NCBI RefSeq assembly: GCF_014696875.1
Contig: NZ_JACJQV010000175.1
Span: 1-42,536 of the forward strand
Source: Microcystis wesenbergii FACHB-1317
Lineage (GTDB): Bacteria; Cyanobacteriota; Cyanobacteriia; Cyanobacteriales; Microcystaceae
DNA length: 42,536 nucleotides
Direction of reading: 5' to 3'
The notes under the pieces are model-generated. The model ran no database searches. It was not told where the DNA came from and saw only the letters and a list, made by a program, of their open reading frames with translations. Within the stretch, counting starts at the first letter, position 1, and each line of letters starts with the position of its first letter. This document shows, one piece after another, positions 34,699-42,536 of the stretch. Made by a program: the position numbers and the translations under genes.

Positions 34699-35109
34699 CT
34701 AATTACTTTGAGTAATTGCCTTGTGGTACAATTTCTGAATTCCCGTCACTAATTTATCTAAAATAGATCGATGGCTATCGTGAGTCGGATCAAGACTCTG
34801 CACTTTGGTTAATAATTTCGCTTCCTGTATATCCACGTCGTCATCGCTATAGATTAAAGTGCTAATCGATGTTATTAGATCTTGATAGGTTTCTGGACTA
34901 GGATTATCGCCTAAATAGGACTCTAACCATCGATAACATTCACCGGTTTTAACTGGTTTTAGTTCCGATAATAGTGGTTTAATCTCCGGATCATCATCAA
35001 GTTTTTCCCTCACAGCTACCTGTCGTAAATAATTTCTTTCTGATGGTTGAATGACACCATCAATCCAAGCAACACCGATGAGAATTTTCAGTAATTGTTT
35101 ATTTTTCAT
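34699..35109 (-). CDS. TerB-like protein
   Basis: A 136-residue protein of the TerB (tellurite-resistance) fold. N-terminal KILIGVAWIDGVIQPSERNYLRQVAV and LITSISTLIYSDDDVDIQEAKLL are the characteristic paired acidic helix-turn segments. The family name does not imply tellurite resistance here, since single-domain TerB proteins occur widely without the ter operon. Its ATG lies inside the 3' end of the rsmB gene (11-base overlap) on the same strand, so it is probably translated from the rsmB transcript. Confidence 0.8.
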   Translation of the reverse strand: MKNKQLLKILIGVAWIDGVIQPSERNYLRQVAVREKLDDDPEIKPLLSELKPVKTGECYRWLESYLGDNPSPETYQDLITSISTLIYSDDDVDIQEAKLLTKVQSLDPTHDSHRSILDKLVTGIQKLYHKAITQSN

Positions 35110-36451
35110 CCCACACTTCCTTGACTAACTTAGCCATAAAAAAACCGTCTTGATTATGTCGATGGGGTAACACTTCGATCGCTCCCGTTTCTGTATAGTA
35201 TTCTGAGAAGCATGAATTAGAGTCAGGAGGAACCATTTTCCAATCGGGATGAGCGGCTAAAAACTGCTCGATCACTCTTTCATTTTCTAACGGATTTAAG
35301 GTACAGGTGGCATAAACTAAGATTCCCTTCGGTTTTACCCAAGTAGCAGCCGAGGCTAAAAGTTCCCCCTGTCGTTTGGCTAGTACAGGTAAATTTTCTG
35401 GTGTTTGTCGCCAACGTATATCAGGACGCTTGTGCAGGGTTCCCAATCCTGAACAGGGAGCATCGATTAGTACACGATCAGCGATGCCGCACCACTGGGG
35501 ACGATCGCGACTATCCCCTAGATGTATTTCGATCGCTTTTAAGTCTAATCTTTTAATATTGGCTTCTAACTGTCGTAAACGGGATGGTGTTTGATCACAG
35601 GCTAATATTCTACCCCGATCGCCCATTAATTCGGCAATATGAGTGGTTTTTCCCCCCGGTGCCGCACAAGCGTCGATAATTGTCTCTCCGGGCTGGGGAT
35701 CGAGGAGATAAGTGACTAATTGGGCGCTAATATCCTGTAGGGTGTAATTTCCGGCTCGAAATCCCTCTAAACGCTCAATATTGCCTAAACCAGAGGTTAA
35801 ACGGCAAGCTAGAGGTAACTTAAGATGATTAAAAGTTATATTGGCTGATTCTAACTCATTTTCTAGGGCTTCTCGGCTAGTTTTCAGGGGATTAATCCGA
35901 ATATCGAGGTCAGGAGAGCGATTAAACCATTGACACAGTTGTTCCGTTTCCGTAACACCAAAGCGATCTAACCACAATTGCACCAACCAATCGGGGAAAC
36001 TGTGGAGAATGCCCAATCTAGAAGCGGTATTTTCCGGCAAAATTAAAGGATCATCGCCATTAGCAGTTAAACGGAGATATTGCCGCAGCATTCCGTTAAC
36101 CACCGCCGCTAATTTGCCTAAATGACTGATTTTAGTTAATTCTACCGCCGTATTCACCGCCGCCGATGGGGGAATCTGGGATAGATAACGCAGTTGATAA
36201 AGACCAATATGGAGAATTCGCCGTAAATCCGGGGGTTGCTCGGCTGCGGTTTTTTTCCCCAGGCGATCGAGCAGCGCATCCAAAGTTCTTTGTCGGCGCA
36301 TTATACCATAAACAATCTCCGTTGTCAAGGCTTTGTCAAGACAATTTAAGGAACTAGCGGACAAATGGCGATCAAGAGCGCGATCGGGATAGGCGGAAGA
36401 GCGATCGATATCCCGTAAAATCAGCAAAGCCAGCTGACGAGCATTATTCAT
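35099..36451 (-). CDS. rsmB: 16S rRNA (cytosine(967)-C5)-methyltransferase
   Basis: RsmB (Sun) methylates C967 of 16S rRNA with SAM. The 450-residue protein has an N-terminal NusB-like RNA-binding domain (about 1-140) and a C-terminal methyltransferase domain. The SAM motif is DACAAPGGKTTHIAEL. Catalytic-site cysteines are those in DAPCSGLGTLHKRPDIRW and YATCTLNPLENE. Length fits the family. The ATG at 36451 lies 5 bases after the stop of the esterase gene at 36457, so esterase, rsmB and terB may form one transcript. Confidence 0.96.
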   Translation of the reverse strand: MNNARQLALLILRDIDRSSAYPDRALDRHLSASSLNCLDKALTTEIVYGIMRRQRTLDALLDRLGKKTAAEQPPDLRRILHIGLYQLRYLSQIPPSAAVNTAVELTKISHLGKLAAVVNGMLRQYLRLTANGDDPLILPENTASRLGILHSFPDWLVQLWLDRFGVTETEQLCQWFNRSPDLDIRINPLKTSREALENELESANITFNHLKLPLACRLTSGLGNIERLEGFRAGNYTLQDISAQLVTYLLDPQPGETIIDACAAPGGKTTHIAELMGDRGRILACDQTPSRLRQLEANIKRLDLKAIEIHLGDSRDRPQWCGIADRVLIDAPCSGLGTLHKRPDIRWRQTPENLPVLAKRQGELLASAATWVKPKGILVYATCTLNPLENERVIEQFLAAHPDWKMVPPDSNSCFSEYYTETGAIEVLPHRHNQDGFFMAKLVKEVWDEK

Positions 36452-36456
36452 GCAGT

Positions 36457-37062
36457 TTATAGACGATTGCGGAGGAATTGGCGTAAAATAGTCAGTGCCG
36501 GAATCGGGATTTCGTGACCCATATTTAACTCGTGATATTCGACGTTAACCCCTAAACCAAGCAGTAAATCTCTGGCTTGACGAGCAGCAGCGATAGGAAC
36601 GACGGGATCCTGCTTACCATGAACAATTAAGACATTTTGTGGGCCTTGGGGATGGGGTTCACCGTGCAGATAACCACTCAAGGAACCCAATCCCGCCAAG
36701 GGTAAAGATAAACCCACATCCAGCGTCATCGCTCCCCCTTGGGAAAAACCGGTCAAAAAAGTCCGCTCTAGGGGAATGCCGGTGGTTGCTTCCAGGGAAA
36801 TAATCCAATCGTGCAACTGTTGACGACTAGCGACTAAACCTTGATAATCGGAGGTTTCTAACGCATACCAGGCGCGTCCCCCCGGCACTTGCGGATGATC
36901 GAAGGGAGCATTAGGAAACAAAAATTGACAATCAGCCAGATCCAGCATCGATGCAAGGGGGGCCAGATCCGTGGCATCCGCACCCCAACCGTGCAGCATG
37001 ATCACTAGATAGCGAGCGGGATTTTCCGGGGAAGGGGGAATGACAATCGGGTTAAAAGACAG
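36457..37062 (-). CDS. Alpha/beta hydrolase (carboxylesterase/phospholipase type)
   Basis: Small soluble esterase, about 201 residues from a CTG start at 37062. The Ser nucleophile is in TGFSQGGAM, the Asp in HGKQDPVVP and the His in NMGHEIP, the order of the carboxylesterase-2/acyl-protein thioesterase family. A GTG at 37005 would give 182 residues but remove the first strand (SFNPIVIPPSPENPARYLVI). The frame upstream is open and reads like the family N-terminus. GAGG at 37071-37074, eight bases before the CTG, is a convincing Shine-Dalgarno. The start is therefore probably the rare CTG. The substrate is unknown. Confidence 0.85.
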   Translation of the reverse strand: MSFNPIVIPPSPENPARYLVIMLHGWGADATDLAPLASMLDLADCQFLFPNAPFDHPQVPGGRAWYALETSDYQGLVASRQQLHDWIISLEATTGIPLERTFLTGFSQGGAMTLDVGLSLPLAGLGSLSGYLHGEPHPQGPQNVLIVHGKQDPVVPIAAARQARDLLLGLGVNVEYHELNMGHEIPIPALTILRQFLRNRL

Positions 37063-37192
37063 AGTTTTTTCCTCGCAATTCTTTTTTCTCTCTATTCTAT
37101 AGCGATTTCCCCGGAGTGAGATGGCTGTTGGGGAGTCTTTTCAGTAACCAGTAATCAGTGAAAAGAAAACTCCGATTACTACCCCCTTCCTC

Positions 37193-37398
37193 TCTCGGAG
37201 AAGGTTTGGGGGTGAGGACATTGTGGGCGCACGCAGTGCGCCCCTACCATTGGCGCAATGATATTATTGTAGGGGCGAATTGCATTCGCCCTCTTGGAAT
37301 AACTTCTGCTTCTCGGAGAAGGTTTGGGGGTGAGGACATTGTGGGCGCACGCAGTGCGCCCCTACCATTGGCGCAATGATATTATTGTAGGGGCGAAT
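37193..37398. repeat. Two direct 88-bp repeats (period 118)
   Basis: 37193-37280 and 37311-37398 appear identical as read. Each contains the hairpin GGCGCAC-GCA-GTGCGCC, the sequence AGGGGCGAAT at its right end, and a left end of TCTCGGAGAAGGTTTGGGGG. The units look like Microcystis intergenic repeats. Spurious reading frames lie in them. Found in the spacer between the esterase and nnr genes. Confidence 0.85.
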
Positions 37399-37537
37399 CA
37401 CCGTCAAGCTAAAACTAGACAGAATGATCTGGCTATTATTACCCAAACCAGCCTTGAGCCAGTGAAAATTGGGGCTAATTGGCAGTTTTTCGGCAAAAAA
37501 GTTATCTACACCTGTTAATAGGCAATTTATCCCTCGA

Positions 37538-39055
37538 ATGAGCTACAATTATCGGTTAAACGTGGTTAATAGCGAGCAGATGCGTCGCATCGAAGGGGCG
37601 ATTTTTGCCTCCGGTATGCCTGTGGCCGCTTTGATGGAAAAGGCAGCCCTGTTAACGGCACAACAGCTTAAAAAGTCCTATTCTTTGGCTAATTTCCCCA
37701 AAATTGGCGTTATCGTCGGTCCTGGTCACAATGGCGGCGATGCTCTCGTGATTGCTAGAGAATTACATCTTGCTGGTTATCAAGTATCTCTTTTTTGTCC
37801 GATCGCCAAACTCAAGGATTTAACAGCACAACAGGCTAATTATGTCAAGCATTTAGGCTTAATTTTTCAGAAAACTTTAGAATCTTTGGAGGATTGTCAG
37901 TTAATTATCGATGGTCTTTTCGGTTTTGGTTTAGAAAGGACTTTATCGGCAGATATTGCCGAATTAGTCGATAAAATTAATAGTTGGCAAAAACCGGTAA
38001 TTAGTATCGATATTGCTTCGGGAATTCACACCGACACCGGAGAGGTTTTAGGCACGGCAATTAAAGCCACTCATACCTTTTGTTTGGGACTCTGGAAGCG
38101 CGCTTTTTTCCAGGATTTGGCCCTACCCTATCTGGGTAAAGTGGAGTTAATTGATATCGGAATTAGTCCCCTTGACCTAGAAACAATTTTACAAGATTCA
38201 CCGCCAATTATGAGGGTTAATCCCGATCTAATTCGCCCTTATTTACCCTTACCCCGTCCTCTCCTTACCCATAAATATCAGCAGGGACATTTATTAATTA
38301 TCTGTGGTTCTCGTCGTTATGCGGGGGGGGCAATTCTCGCCGGATTAGGAGCGCGAGGTAGTGGTGTGGGAATGCTTTCGATTGCCGTTCCTGCTGCCCT
38401 TAAATCTTTATTAATTAGTCATTTACCAGAAGCATTAATTATCGATTGTCCCGAAACTGCCACGGGAGCTATTGCCGAACTTCCCCTAGAATTAAATAAT
38501 TATCATGTCCTCGCCTGTGGTCCTGGATTAACCACAGAAAATCCTGCTATTATCGAACAGGTTTTAGACAGTGATAAGCCGATTATACTCGATGCCGATG
38601 CTTTAAATATTTTGGCTCAATTGGGTATAAAAAAATTATCATCTCGCCAGAATAAGACAATTTTAACGCCTCATTGGGGAGAATTTAAACGCTTATTTCC
38701 TAACTTATCAGATTCTCAAGATAGGATTAATATCACTCAAAAAGCATCTCAACAAAGTGGTGCAATTGTCTTATTAAAAGGAGCCAGAACTATAATCGCC
38801 TCCCCGGGCGGTAAAATCTATATAATCCCCGAAAGTAGCTCCGCTCTAGCGCGAGGTGGTAGTGGCGATGTCTTAACGGGATTAATCGGCGGATTCTTAA
38901 CCCAAATGCCGGATAATCCCCCAGAAACAACCGCATTAGCGGCTTATTTACACGCTCAAGCTGGCATTTTAGCAGCTAAAGAAAGGACAGAATTAGGAGT
39001 AGATGGAGTAACTTTAGCTAATTATTTATTTGCCGCCCTTAAAGATTTAAATTAA
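37538..39055 (+). CDS. nnr: Bifunctional NAD(P)H-hydrate repair enzyme Nnr
   Basis: Fusion of an NAD(P)HX epimerase (YjeF_N) and an ADP- or ATP-dependent dehydratase, about 505 residues from the ATG at 37538. It repairs hydrated NAD(P)H. The N-terminal domain has VVNSEQMRRIEGA and GPGHNGGDALVIARELH (about residues 60-90). The C-terminal carbohydrate-kinase-like domain has RGGSGDVLTGLIGGFL, the nucleotide-binding motif, and DADALNILAQL with LLKGARTIIASP. The TTG-type start 69 bases upstream would add a non-conserved tail from repeat sequence and is rejected. Confidence 0.93.
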   Translation: MSYNYRLNVVNSEQMRRIEGAIFASGMPVAALMEKAALLTAQQLKKSYSLANFPKIGVIVGPGHNGGDALVIARELHLAGYQVSLFCPIAKLKDLTAQQANYVKHLGLIFQKTLESLEDCQLIIDGLFGFGLERTLSADIAELVDKINSWQKPVISIDIASGIHTDTGEVLGTAIKATHTFCLGLWKRAFFQDLALPYLGKVELIDIGISPLDLETILQDSPPIMRVNPDLIRPYLPLPRPLLTHKYQQGHLLIICGSRRYAGGAILAGLGARGSGVGMLSIAVPAALKSLLISHLPEALIIDCPETATGAIAELPLELNNYHVLACGPGLTTENPAIIEQVLDSDKPIILDADALNILAQLGIKKLSSRQNKTILTPHWGEFKRLFPNLSDSQDRINITQKASQQSGAIVLLKGARTIIASPGGKIYIIPESSSALARGGSGDVLTGLIGGFLTQMPDNPPETTALAAYLHAQAGILAAKERTELGVDGVTLANYLFAALKDLN

Positions 39056-39154
39056 ACTCCGAGGGGAAACACACGCAACCCAAAAACCGAGTAAAATCGA
39101 TAAAGGATTAAGTAGGTAGGTGTTAAAAATTGTCAGATTTACCCCCTTATCAAG

Positions 39155-39184
39155 GGTAGGGTTAATTCATGAATTAACCCTACC
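39155..39184. terminator. 30-bp perfect palindrome after nnr
   Basis: GGTAGGGTTAATTCA joined to its exact complement TGAATTAACCCTACC with no loop. A cruciform, repeat or terminator is possible. It is 100 bases after the nnr stop; no U-tract follows. The remaining 39185-39523 spacer is otherwise a 22-bp repeat (39331-39352) and nothing else recognised. Confidence 0.5.
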
Positions 39185-39523
39185 ATGAATCAGTCCTAAG
39201 ATTAAGGGAGTATCAGAATTGATAATTATTACTGTATCTAACATTAAAATATCTTTCATAATACCCACCAAACCTAAGAGAGCCAAAATATTATTAATAG
39301 CATAAATGTACTGTATTTAAACTGCCTATTGAAATTTTAGTACAAATGCTCGGACTGCCTCAACCTAGCTCCGGCGCTCCCTTCTCCGCTGCAGTCTTAA
39401 AGATTAATTCAGATAGTCGGCATTTGATAAAACATAAGGAATGTTAACCAAAACCACTTATCGTTAGGAATTTTGATAAGTTGGAGATTGAACAAAGATA
39501 GAAAGTCTCTAGCGCTGACAACT

Positions 39524-41329
39524 ATGGCTGTAATTGTCCAAAAATACGGTGGTACATCGGTAGGTTCCGTGGAACGCATTCAATCGGTCGCTCAACGGGT
39601 CAAAAATACGGTAATAGCAGGAAACACCGTGGTGGTGGTCGTTTCTGCCATGGGTAAAACCACCGATGGATTGGTCAATTTAGCCAAACAAATCGCCGCC
39701 GAACCCTCGCGCCGGGAGATGGATATGTTATTATCCACGGGGGAACAGGTGACAATCGCCTTGATGAGTATGGCCCTAGAGGAAATCGGACAACCGGCCA
39801 TCTCCCTAACCGGCGCTCAAGTGGGAATTGTCACGGAATCCGAACATAGTCGGGCCCGTATTTTAGAAATTAAAACCGATCGCCTCTCCCGACATCTATC
39901 GGAGGGTAAAGTAGTTGTGGTCGCCGGTTTTCAAGGTGTTAGCGATAGTGATCAACTAGAGATTACCACCCTAGGGCGCGGTGGGTCCGATACCTCGGCC
40001 GTGGCCCTAGCGGCCGCCTTAAAAGCCGATTTTTGCGAAATTTACACCGATGTACCCGGTATTCTCACCACTGACCCCCGTTTAGTCCCCGAAGCGCGTC
40101 TTTTAGACCAAATCACCTGCGATGAGATGCTCGAATTAGCCAGTTTAGGGGCGAAAGTTCTCCACCCGCGAGCGGTGGAAATCGCTAAAAACTTCGGGGT
40201 TCCCTTGGTTGTCCGCTCCAGTTGGACGGATGAGCCGGGTACTTGGGTGACATCCCCGGCACCGAAACCGCGCACCCTGCAAGGATTGGAATTGACAAAA
40301 GCAGTGGATGCGGTGGAATTTGAGGGCAATCAGGCGAAAATCGCCCTTTTACGGGTTCCGGATCGTCCCGGTATCGCTGCCCGTTTATTCGGGGAAATTG
40401 CCCATCAACAGGTGGACGTGGATTTAATTATTCAATCGATTCACGAGGGGGACAGCAACGATATCGCCTTTACGGTGATGGGAAATGCCTTAAAAAAAGC
40501 CCAATCCGTGGCCGAAGCGATCGCGCCGGTTTTACGTTCCCATCCCACTAATACAGAGGAAGCGGAAGTGATCATCGAATCCGGGGCCGCTAAAATCGCC
40601 ATTACCGGCGCTGGTATGATCGGCCGGCCGGGAATTGCTGCCCAAATATTTAGCACTTTGGCCGCAGCGGCAATTAATATCGAAATGATCTCCACTTCTG
40701 AAGTAAAAGTCAGTTGTGTCATCGATGAAGCGGACGGAGAAAAAGCAATTAAAGTCCTTTGTGATGCTTTTCAAGTGGAGTATTCTGCTAAAGTTGCTCA
40801 TTGCGAAATCCCTAAAAATTTAGTCCCAGTCAGGGGAGTGGCCCTAGATAATAATCAGGCCCAAATGGCCATTCGTAACGTCCCCGATCGCCCGGGGATG
40901 GCGGCGAGAATTTTCTCGGTTTTAGCGGCAAAAAATGTCAGTGTCGATATGATTATTCAATCCCAACGCTGCCGCATTGTCGATGGTATTCCCCGACGGG
41001 ATATCGCTTTTACTTTACCCCAAGCTGATGCTAATTCCGCCCAAAAAATCCTTTTAGAACTATCGGAAAGTTTGGGTTTACAGGAAGTGGTGGTTAATAA
41101 TGATGTGGCCAAAGTGAGCATTGTTGGTTCAGGAATGGAAGGACAACCGGGGGTAGCAGCACGCTTTTTTGAAGCTTTAGCAAAGGAGAAAATTAATATT
41201 TTGATGATTGCTACTTCTGATATAAAAATCAGTTGTGTGGTGAATCAGGAAGATGGAGTCAGGGCCCTACAAGTGGTTCATGCCGCTTTTGGATTGGCCG
41301 GACAGGGTAAAATTGAAGTACCCGCCTAA
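39524..41329 (+). CDS. lysC: Aspartate kinase with four ACT domains
   Basis: Aspartokinase, 601 residues from the ATG at 39524; the TTG-like upstream start adds 17 non-conserved residues. It makes beta-aspartyl phosphate, first step to lysine, threonine, methionine and diaminopimelate. KYGGTSVGS (residues 7-15) is the N-terminal nucleotide-binding motif. TTLGRGGSDTSAVALA follows, then two pairs of ACT regulatory domains in the C-terminal half (INIEMISTSEVKVSCVID and INILMIATSDIKISCVVNQ recur as matching ends). Duplicate ACT pairs are typical of cyanobacterial LysC and give feedback inhibition by end products. A strong hairpin follows the stop. Confidence 0.97.
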   Translation: MAVIVQKYGGTSVGSVERIQSVAQRVKNTVIAGNTVVVVVSAMGKTTDGLVNLAKQIAAEPSRREMDMLLSTGEQVTIALMSMALEEIGQPAISLTGAQVGIVTESEHSRARILEIKTDRLSRHLSEGKVVVVAGFQGVSDSDQLEITTLGRGGSDTSAVALAAALKADFCEIYTDVPGILTTDPRLVPEARLLDQITCDEMLELASLGAKVLHPRAVEIAKNFGVPLVVRSSWTDEPGTWVTSPAPKPRTLQGLELTKAVDAVEFEGNQAKIALLRVPDRPGIAARLFGEIAHQQVDVDLIIQSIHEGDSNDIAFTVMGNALKKAQSVAEAIAPVLRSHPTNTEEAEVIIESGAAKIAITGAGMIGRPGIAAQIFSTLAAAAINIEMISTSEVKVSCVIDEADGEKAIKVLCDAFQVEYSAKVAHCEIPKNLVPVRGVALDNNQAQMAIRNVPDRPGMAARIFSVLAAKNVSVDMIIQSQRCRIVDGIPRRDIAFTLPQADANSAQKILLELSESLGLQEVVVNNDVAKVSIVGSGMEGQPGVAARFFEALAKEKINILMIATSDIKISCVVNQEDGVRALQVVHAAFGLAGQGKIEVPA

Positions 41330-41350
41330 ATGAAATTACAAGTTCTATGA

Positions 41351-41392
41351 TGGGGGTAAGAGTTGTTTAATTGTTGGCAACTTATACCCCCA
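41351..41392 (+). terminator. Hairpin after lysC
   Basis: TGGGGGTAAGAGTTG (41351-41365) is complementary, with one mismatch and one small bulge, to CAACTTATACCCCCA (41378-41392). A short A-run follows, so this is a likely transcription stop for lysC with a weak tract. Confidence 0.7.
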
Positions 41393-41482
41393 AAAACCCG
41401 ATAATAAAGTTAACCCTCATAGTAAGGCACGAAGTTTTCATTTTGGGTAGTCACTGAGCCAGTATTCAGGAAACGATATCGA

Positions 41483-41667
41483 ATTTGGTTGTACTTCATT
41501 CTTATGAGAAACTCTATCAAACCGTTGATAAAATTGTTAATTTTTATTAATGAGATGTTAGTATTGACAAGCAAACTGTTACGATCCAACTAGAGTTGTA
41601 TGTTCGAGAACAGGTTAAACAAAATTCTCATACAGAGTTTCTCGCGAAGGTTGAAGTATATACCAAA
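41483..41667. mobile_element. MITE-like element (about 185 bp)
   Basis: Imperfect inverted ends: ATTTGGTTGTACTTCA-TTCTTATGAGAAACTCT at the left, and GTTTGGTATATACTTCAACC followed by a partner of GAGAAACTCT read from the right. One such end recurs at 26904-26955. The interior (41518-41631) has no long frame. It stands between lysC and the AT-rich gene at 41761. Confidence 0.55.
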
Positions 41668-41760
41668 CGTTGCCATTAAGTGATTTCATCCGCAAGAACG
41701 TACCTTATCTATTCGGAGAAACGCTATAACTTTAACTTAAATTGATGGTGATGGTGAATT

Positions 41761-42366
41761 ATGTTTGAACTTACTTTTTTAATAAAATTTATAGCTATTC
41801 TACTAGCATTTTTTTCAGCATTTTTTGCAGCAATAGGTAATGATACATGGGAAAATGGAAAGTTGACACTCAAAGGGTATGTTTTAGTAATTTTCGCTCT
41901 TGCTGCAGCATTGACTCAATTTTGTATACAATGGCAAGAAACAAAGGATTTAGCTAATCGTCAGAAGCTATACAAGACCGCTTATACTGGGTGGGTATCT
42001 ATTGGTTTATATGATAAAAATCAAGAAAAATGGATGGACGGGGAGGACAAATTGTGGAAAAATCGAAATAAATATTTAATCGGTGTAAAAAAGCCTTCTG
42101 ATTTATATAAAAAAGATGAATATTTTATGACTGATACAATGATTTATGGGCGTTCTTTGAAAATAGATGAAACTTCAAAGAATATTGATAACTGTAATGA
42201 TTTTGAGAAATGGATGAACTCAGAAAATAATAAAGAGACTGTTTTTTTGAAAGGACAAGTCGTGAAAATTGACAAGGATAAATATGAACCAAACCCCTTT
42301 ATAGAACTAGATTGTGGAAATGGTCAGGTTAGAGTTTTCGTCAAACTAACTGATGGGAGACTTTAG
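41761..42366 (+). CDS. Membrane protein of unknown function, AT-rich
   Basis: A 201-residue protein with two N-terminal membrane helices (about 7-25, IKFIAILLAFFSAFFAA, and 38-57, GYVLVIFALAAALTQFCI) followed by a short coiled-coil-like turn and a polar soluble domain of about 140 residues. The latter ends in a beta-rich GQVVKIDKDK...FIELDCGNGQVRVFVKL segment, which recalls an OB-like fold. I do not recognise a family. The gene is clearly more AT-rich than its neighbours and lies between a MITE-like element and an NB-ARC fragment, which suggests an accessory origin. No Shine-Dalgarno is obvious before the ATG. Confidence 0.7.
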   Translation: MFELTFLIKFIAILLAFFSAFFAAIGNDTWENGKLTLKGYVLVIFALAAALTQFCIQWQETKDLANRQKLYKTAYTGWVSIGLYDKNQEKWMDGEDKLWKNRNKYLIGVKKPSDLYKKDEYFMTDTMIYGRSLKIDETSKNIDNCNDFEKWMNSENNKETVFLKGQVVKIDKDKYEPNPFIELDCGNGQVRVFVKLTDGRL

Positions 42367-42422
42367 TTAAGCACATTAGTTTTAGTCATAATGTAAAAAA
42401 AGCCTCCTATATCTGAGACTAA

Positions 42423-42536
42423 TTACATCTCAAATTAACTTTACCGGATGAGGGAGAATTAGACGTAAAAATTCGTTATTGTTGGCAAAATTGGTTAGCG
42501 GGAAATGTCCTAATTATCTTTGATGATGTGCGGGAT
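42423..42536 (+). pseudogene. Fragment of an NB-ARC/STAND ATPase gene (runs off the end)
   Basis: Frame without a start codon, beginning directly after a stop at 42420-42422 and open to the window end: LTLPDEGELDVKIRYCWQNW, then LAGNVLIIFDDVRD. The last part is a Walker B motif (LIIFDD) as in NB-ARC ATPases of the STAND class. The region 5' of it, including the P-loop, is not in the window, so a truncated or interrupted gene is likely. The rest of it lies beyond the window. Confidence 0.6.

Noticed and set aside
37158-37518. Overlapping short frames in the 37.2-37.5 kb spacer
   Set aside because: They derive from the 88-bp direct repeats and differ in frame between copies.
40042-40801. Three minus-strand frames within lysC
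   Set aside because: Antisense shadows in a GC-richer gene; lysC fully explains the coding signal.

Overview
The window is chromosomal DNA of a unicellular cyanobacterium, most likely Microcystis (M. aeruginosa complex). This rests on the gene content (narB with an NtcA box, crtD, DUF4912 protein, SLH-domain iron-uptake porin, tandem histidine phosphatase, PEP-CTERM proteins), the frequent GCGATCGC-type sites in housekeeping genes, the heptameric TGATNAC arrays between genes and the dense small palindromic elements. Gene order looks like a core genome with many short, unrelated transcription units separated by repeat-rich spacers.

Layout. 1-4.5 kb: lipA, an MscS-type channel, a VapBC-like toxin-antitoxin pair whose PIN toxin is split by a 181-bp MITE, and a monothiol glutaredoxin. 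4.5-7 kb: dnaX carrying a 148-residue mini-intein in its Walker B motif. 7-10.3 kb: narB behind a perfect NtcA site, and a cyanobacterial protein of unknown function. 10.3-18 kb: a CocE-type hydrolase, an SRPBCC protein, an acetolactate-synthase-like ThDP enzyme, a DUF4912 protein and a two-domain histidine phosphatase. 18-21 kb: a PEP-CTERM protein and crtD. 21-23.2 kb: a compact, AT-rich type II restriction-modification cassette (controller protein, BglI-like endonuclease, convergent SPPY-type methyltransferase). 23.2-27.4 kb: thrB with a Tat-exported superoxide dismutase, a second PEP-CTERM gene thrown out of frame by a poly-G tract, a TIGR04283-type glycosyltransferase and a CoA-binding protein. 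27.4-32 kb: iron-uptake porin, a small conserved protein, a strongly structured intergenic region likely to encode a noncoding RNA, and cbiA. 32-41.3 kb: pckA, a TerB-like protein, rsmB, an esterase with an apparent CTG start, the bifunctional NAD(P)HX repair enzyme and lysC. The last kilobase holds a MITE-like element, an AT-rich membrane protein and a start-less fragment of an NB-ARC/STAND ATPase running off the end.

Metabolically the core genes cover lipoate synthesis, nitrate reduction, threonine and lysine entry steps (lysC, thrB), carotenoid glycoside synthesis (crtD), cobalamin synthesis (cbiA) and gluconeogenic carbon flow (pckA). They are not one pathway or operon. Plausible co-transcribed pairs are sod-thrB, rsmB-terB, the antitoxin-toxin pair, C-R of the restriction cassette, and the short ORF with the glycosyltransferase.

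I do not see a wholly new multi-gene system. The most interesting points are the possibly phase-variable PEP-CTERM gene with a tandemly duplicated 5' region, the dnaX mini-intein, the BglI-like restriction cassette with a recognisable C-box, the toxin gene broken by a MITE that would be restored exactly by precise excision, and the unassigned structured RNA at about 30.1-30.3 kb.
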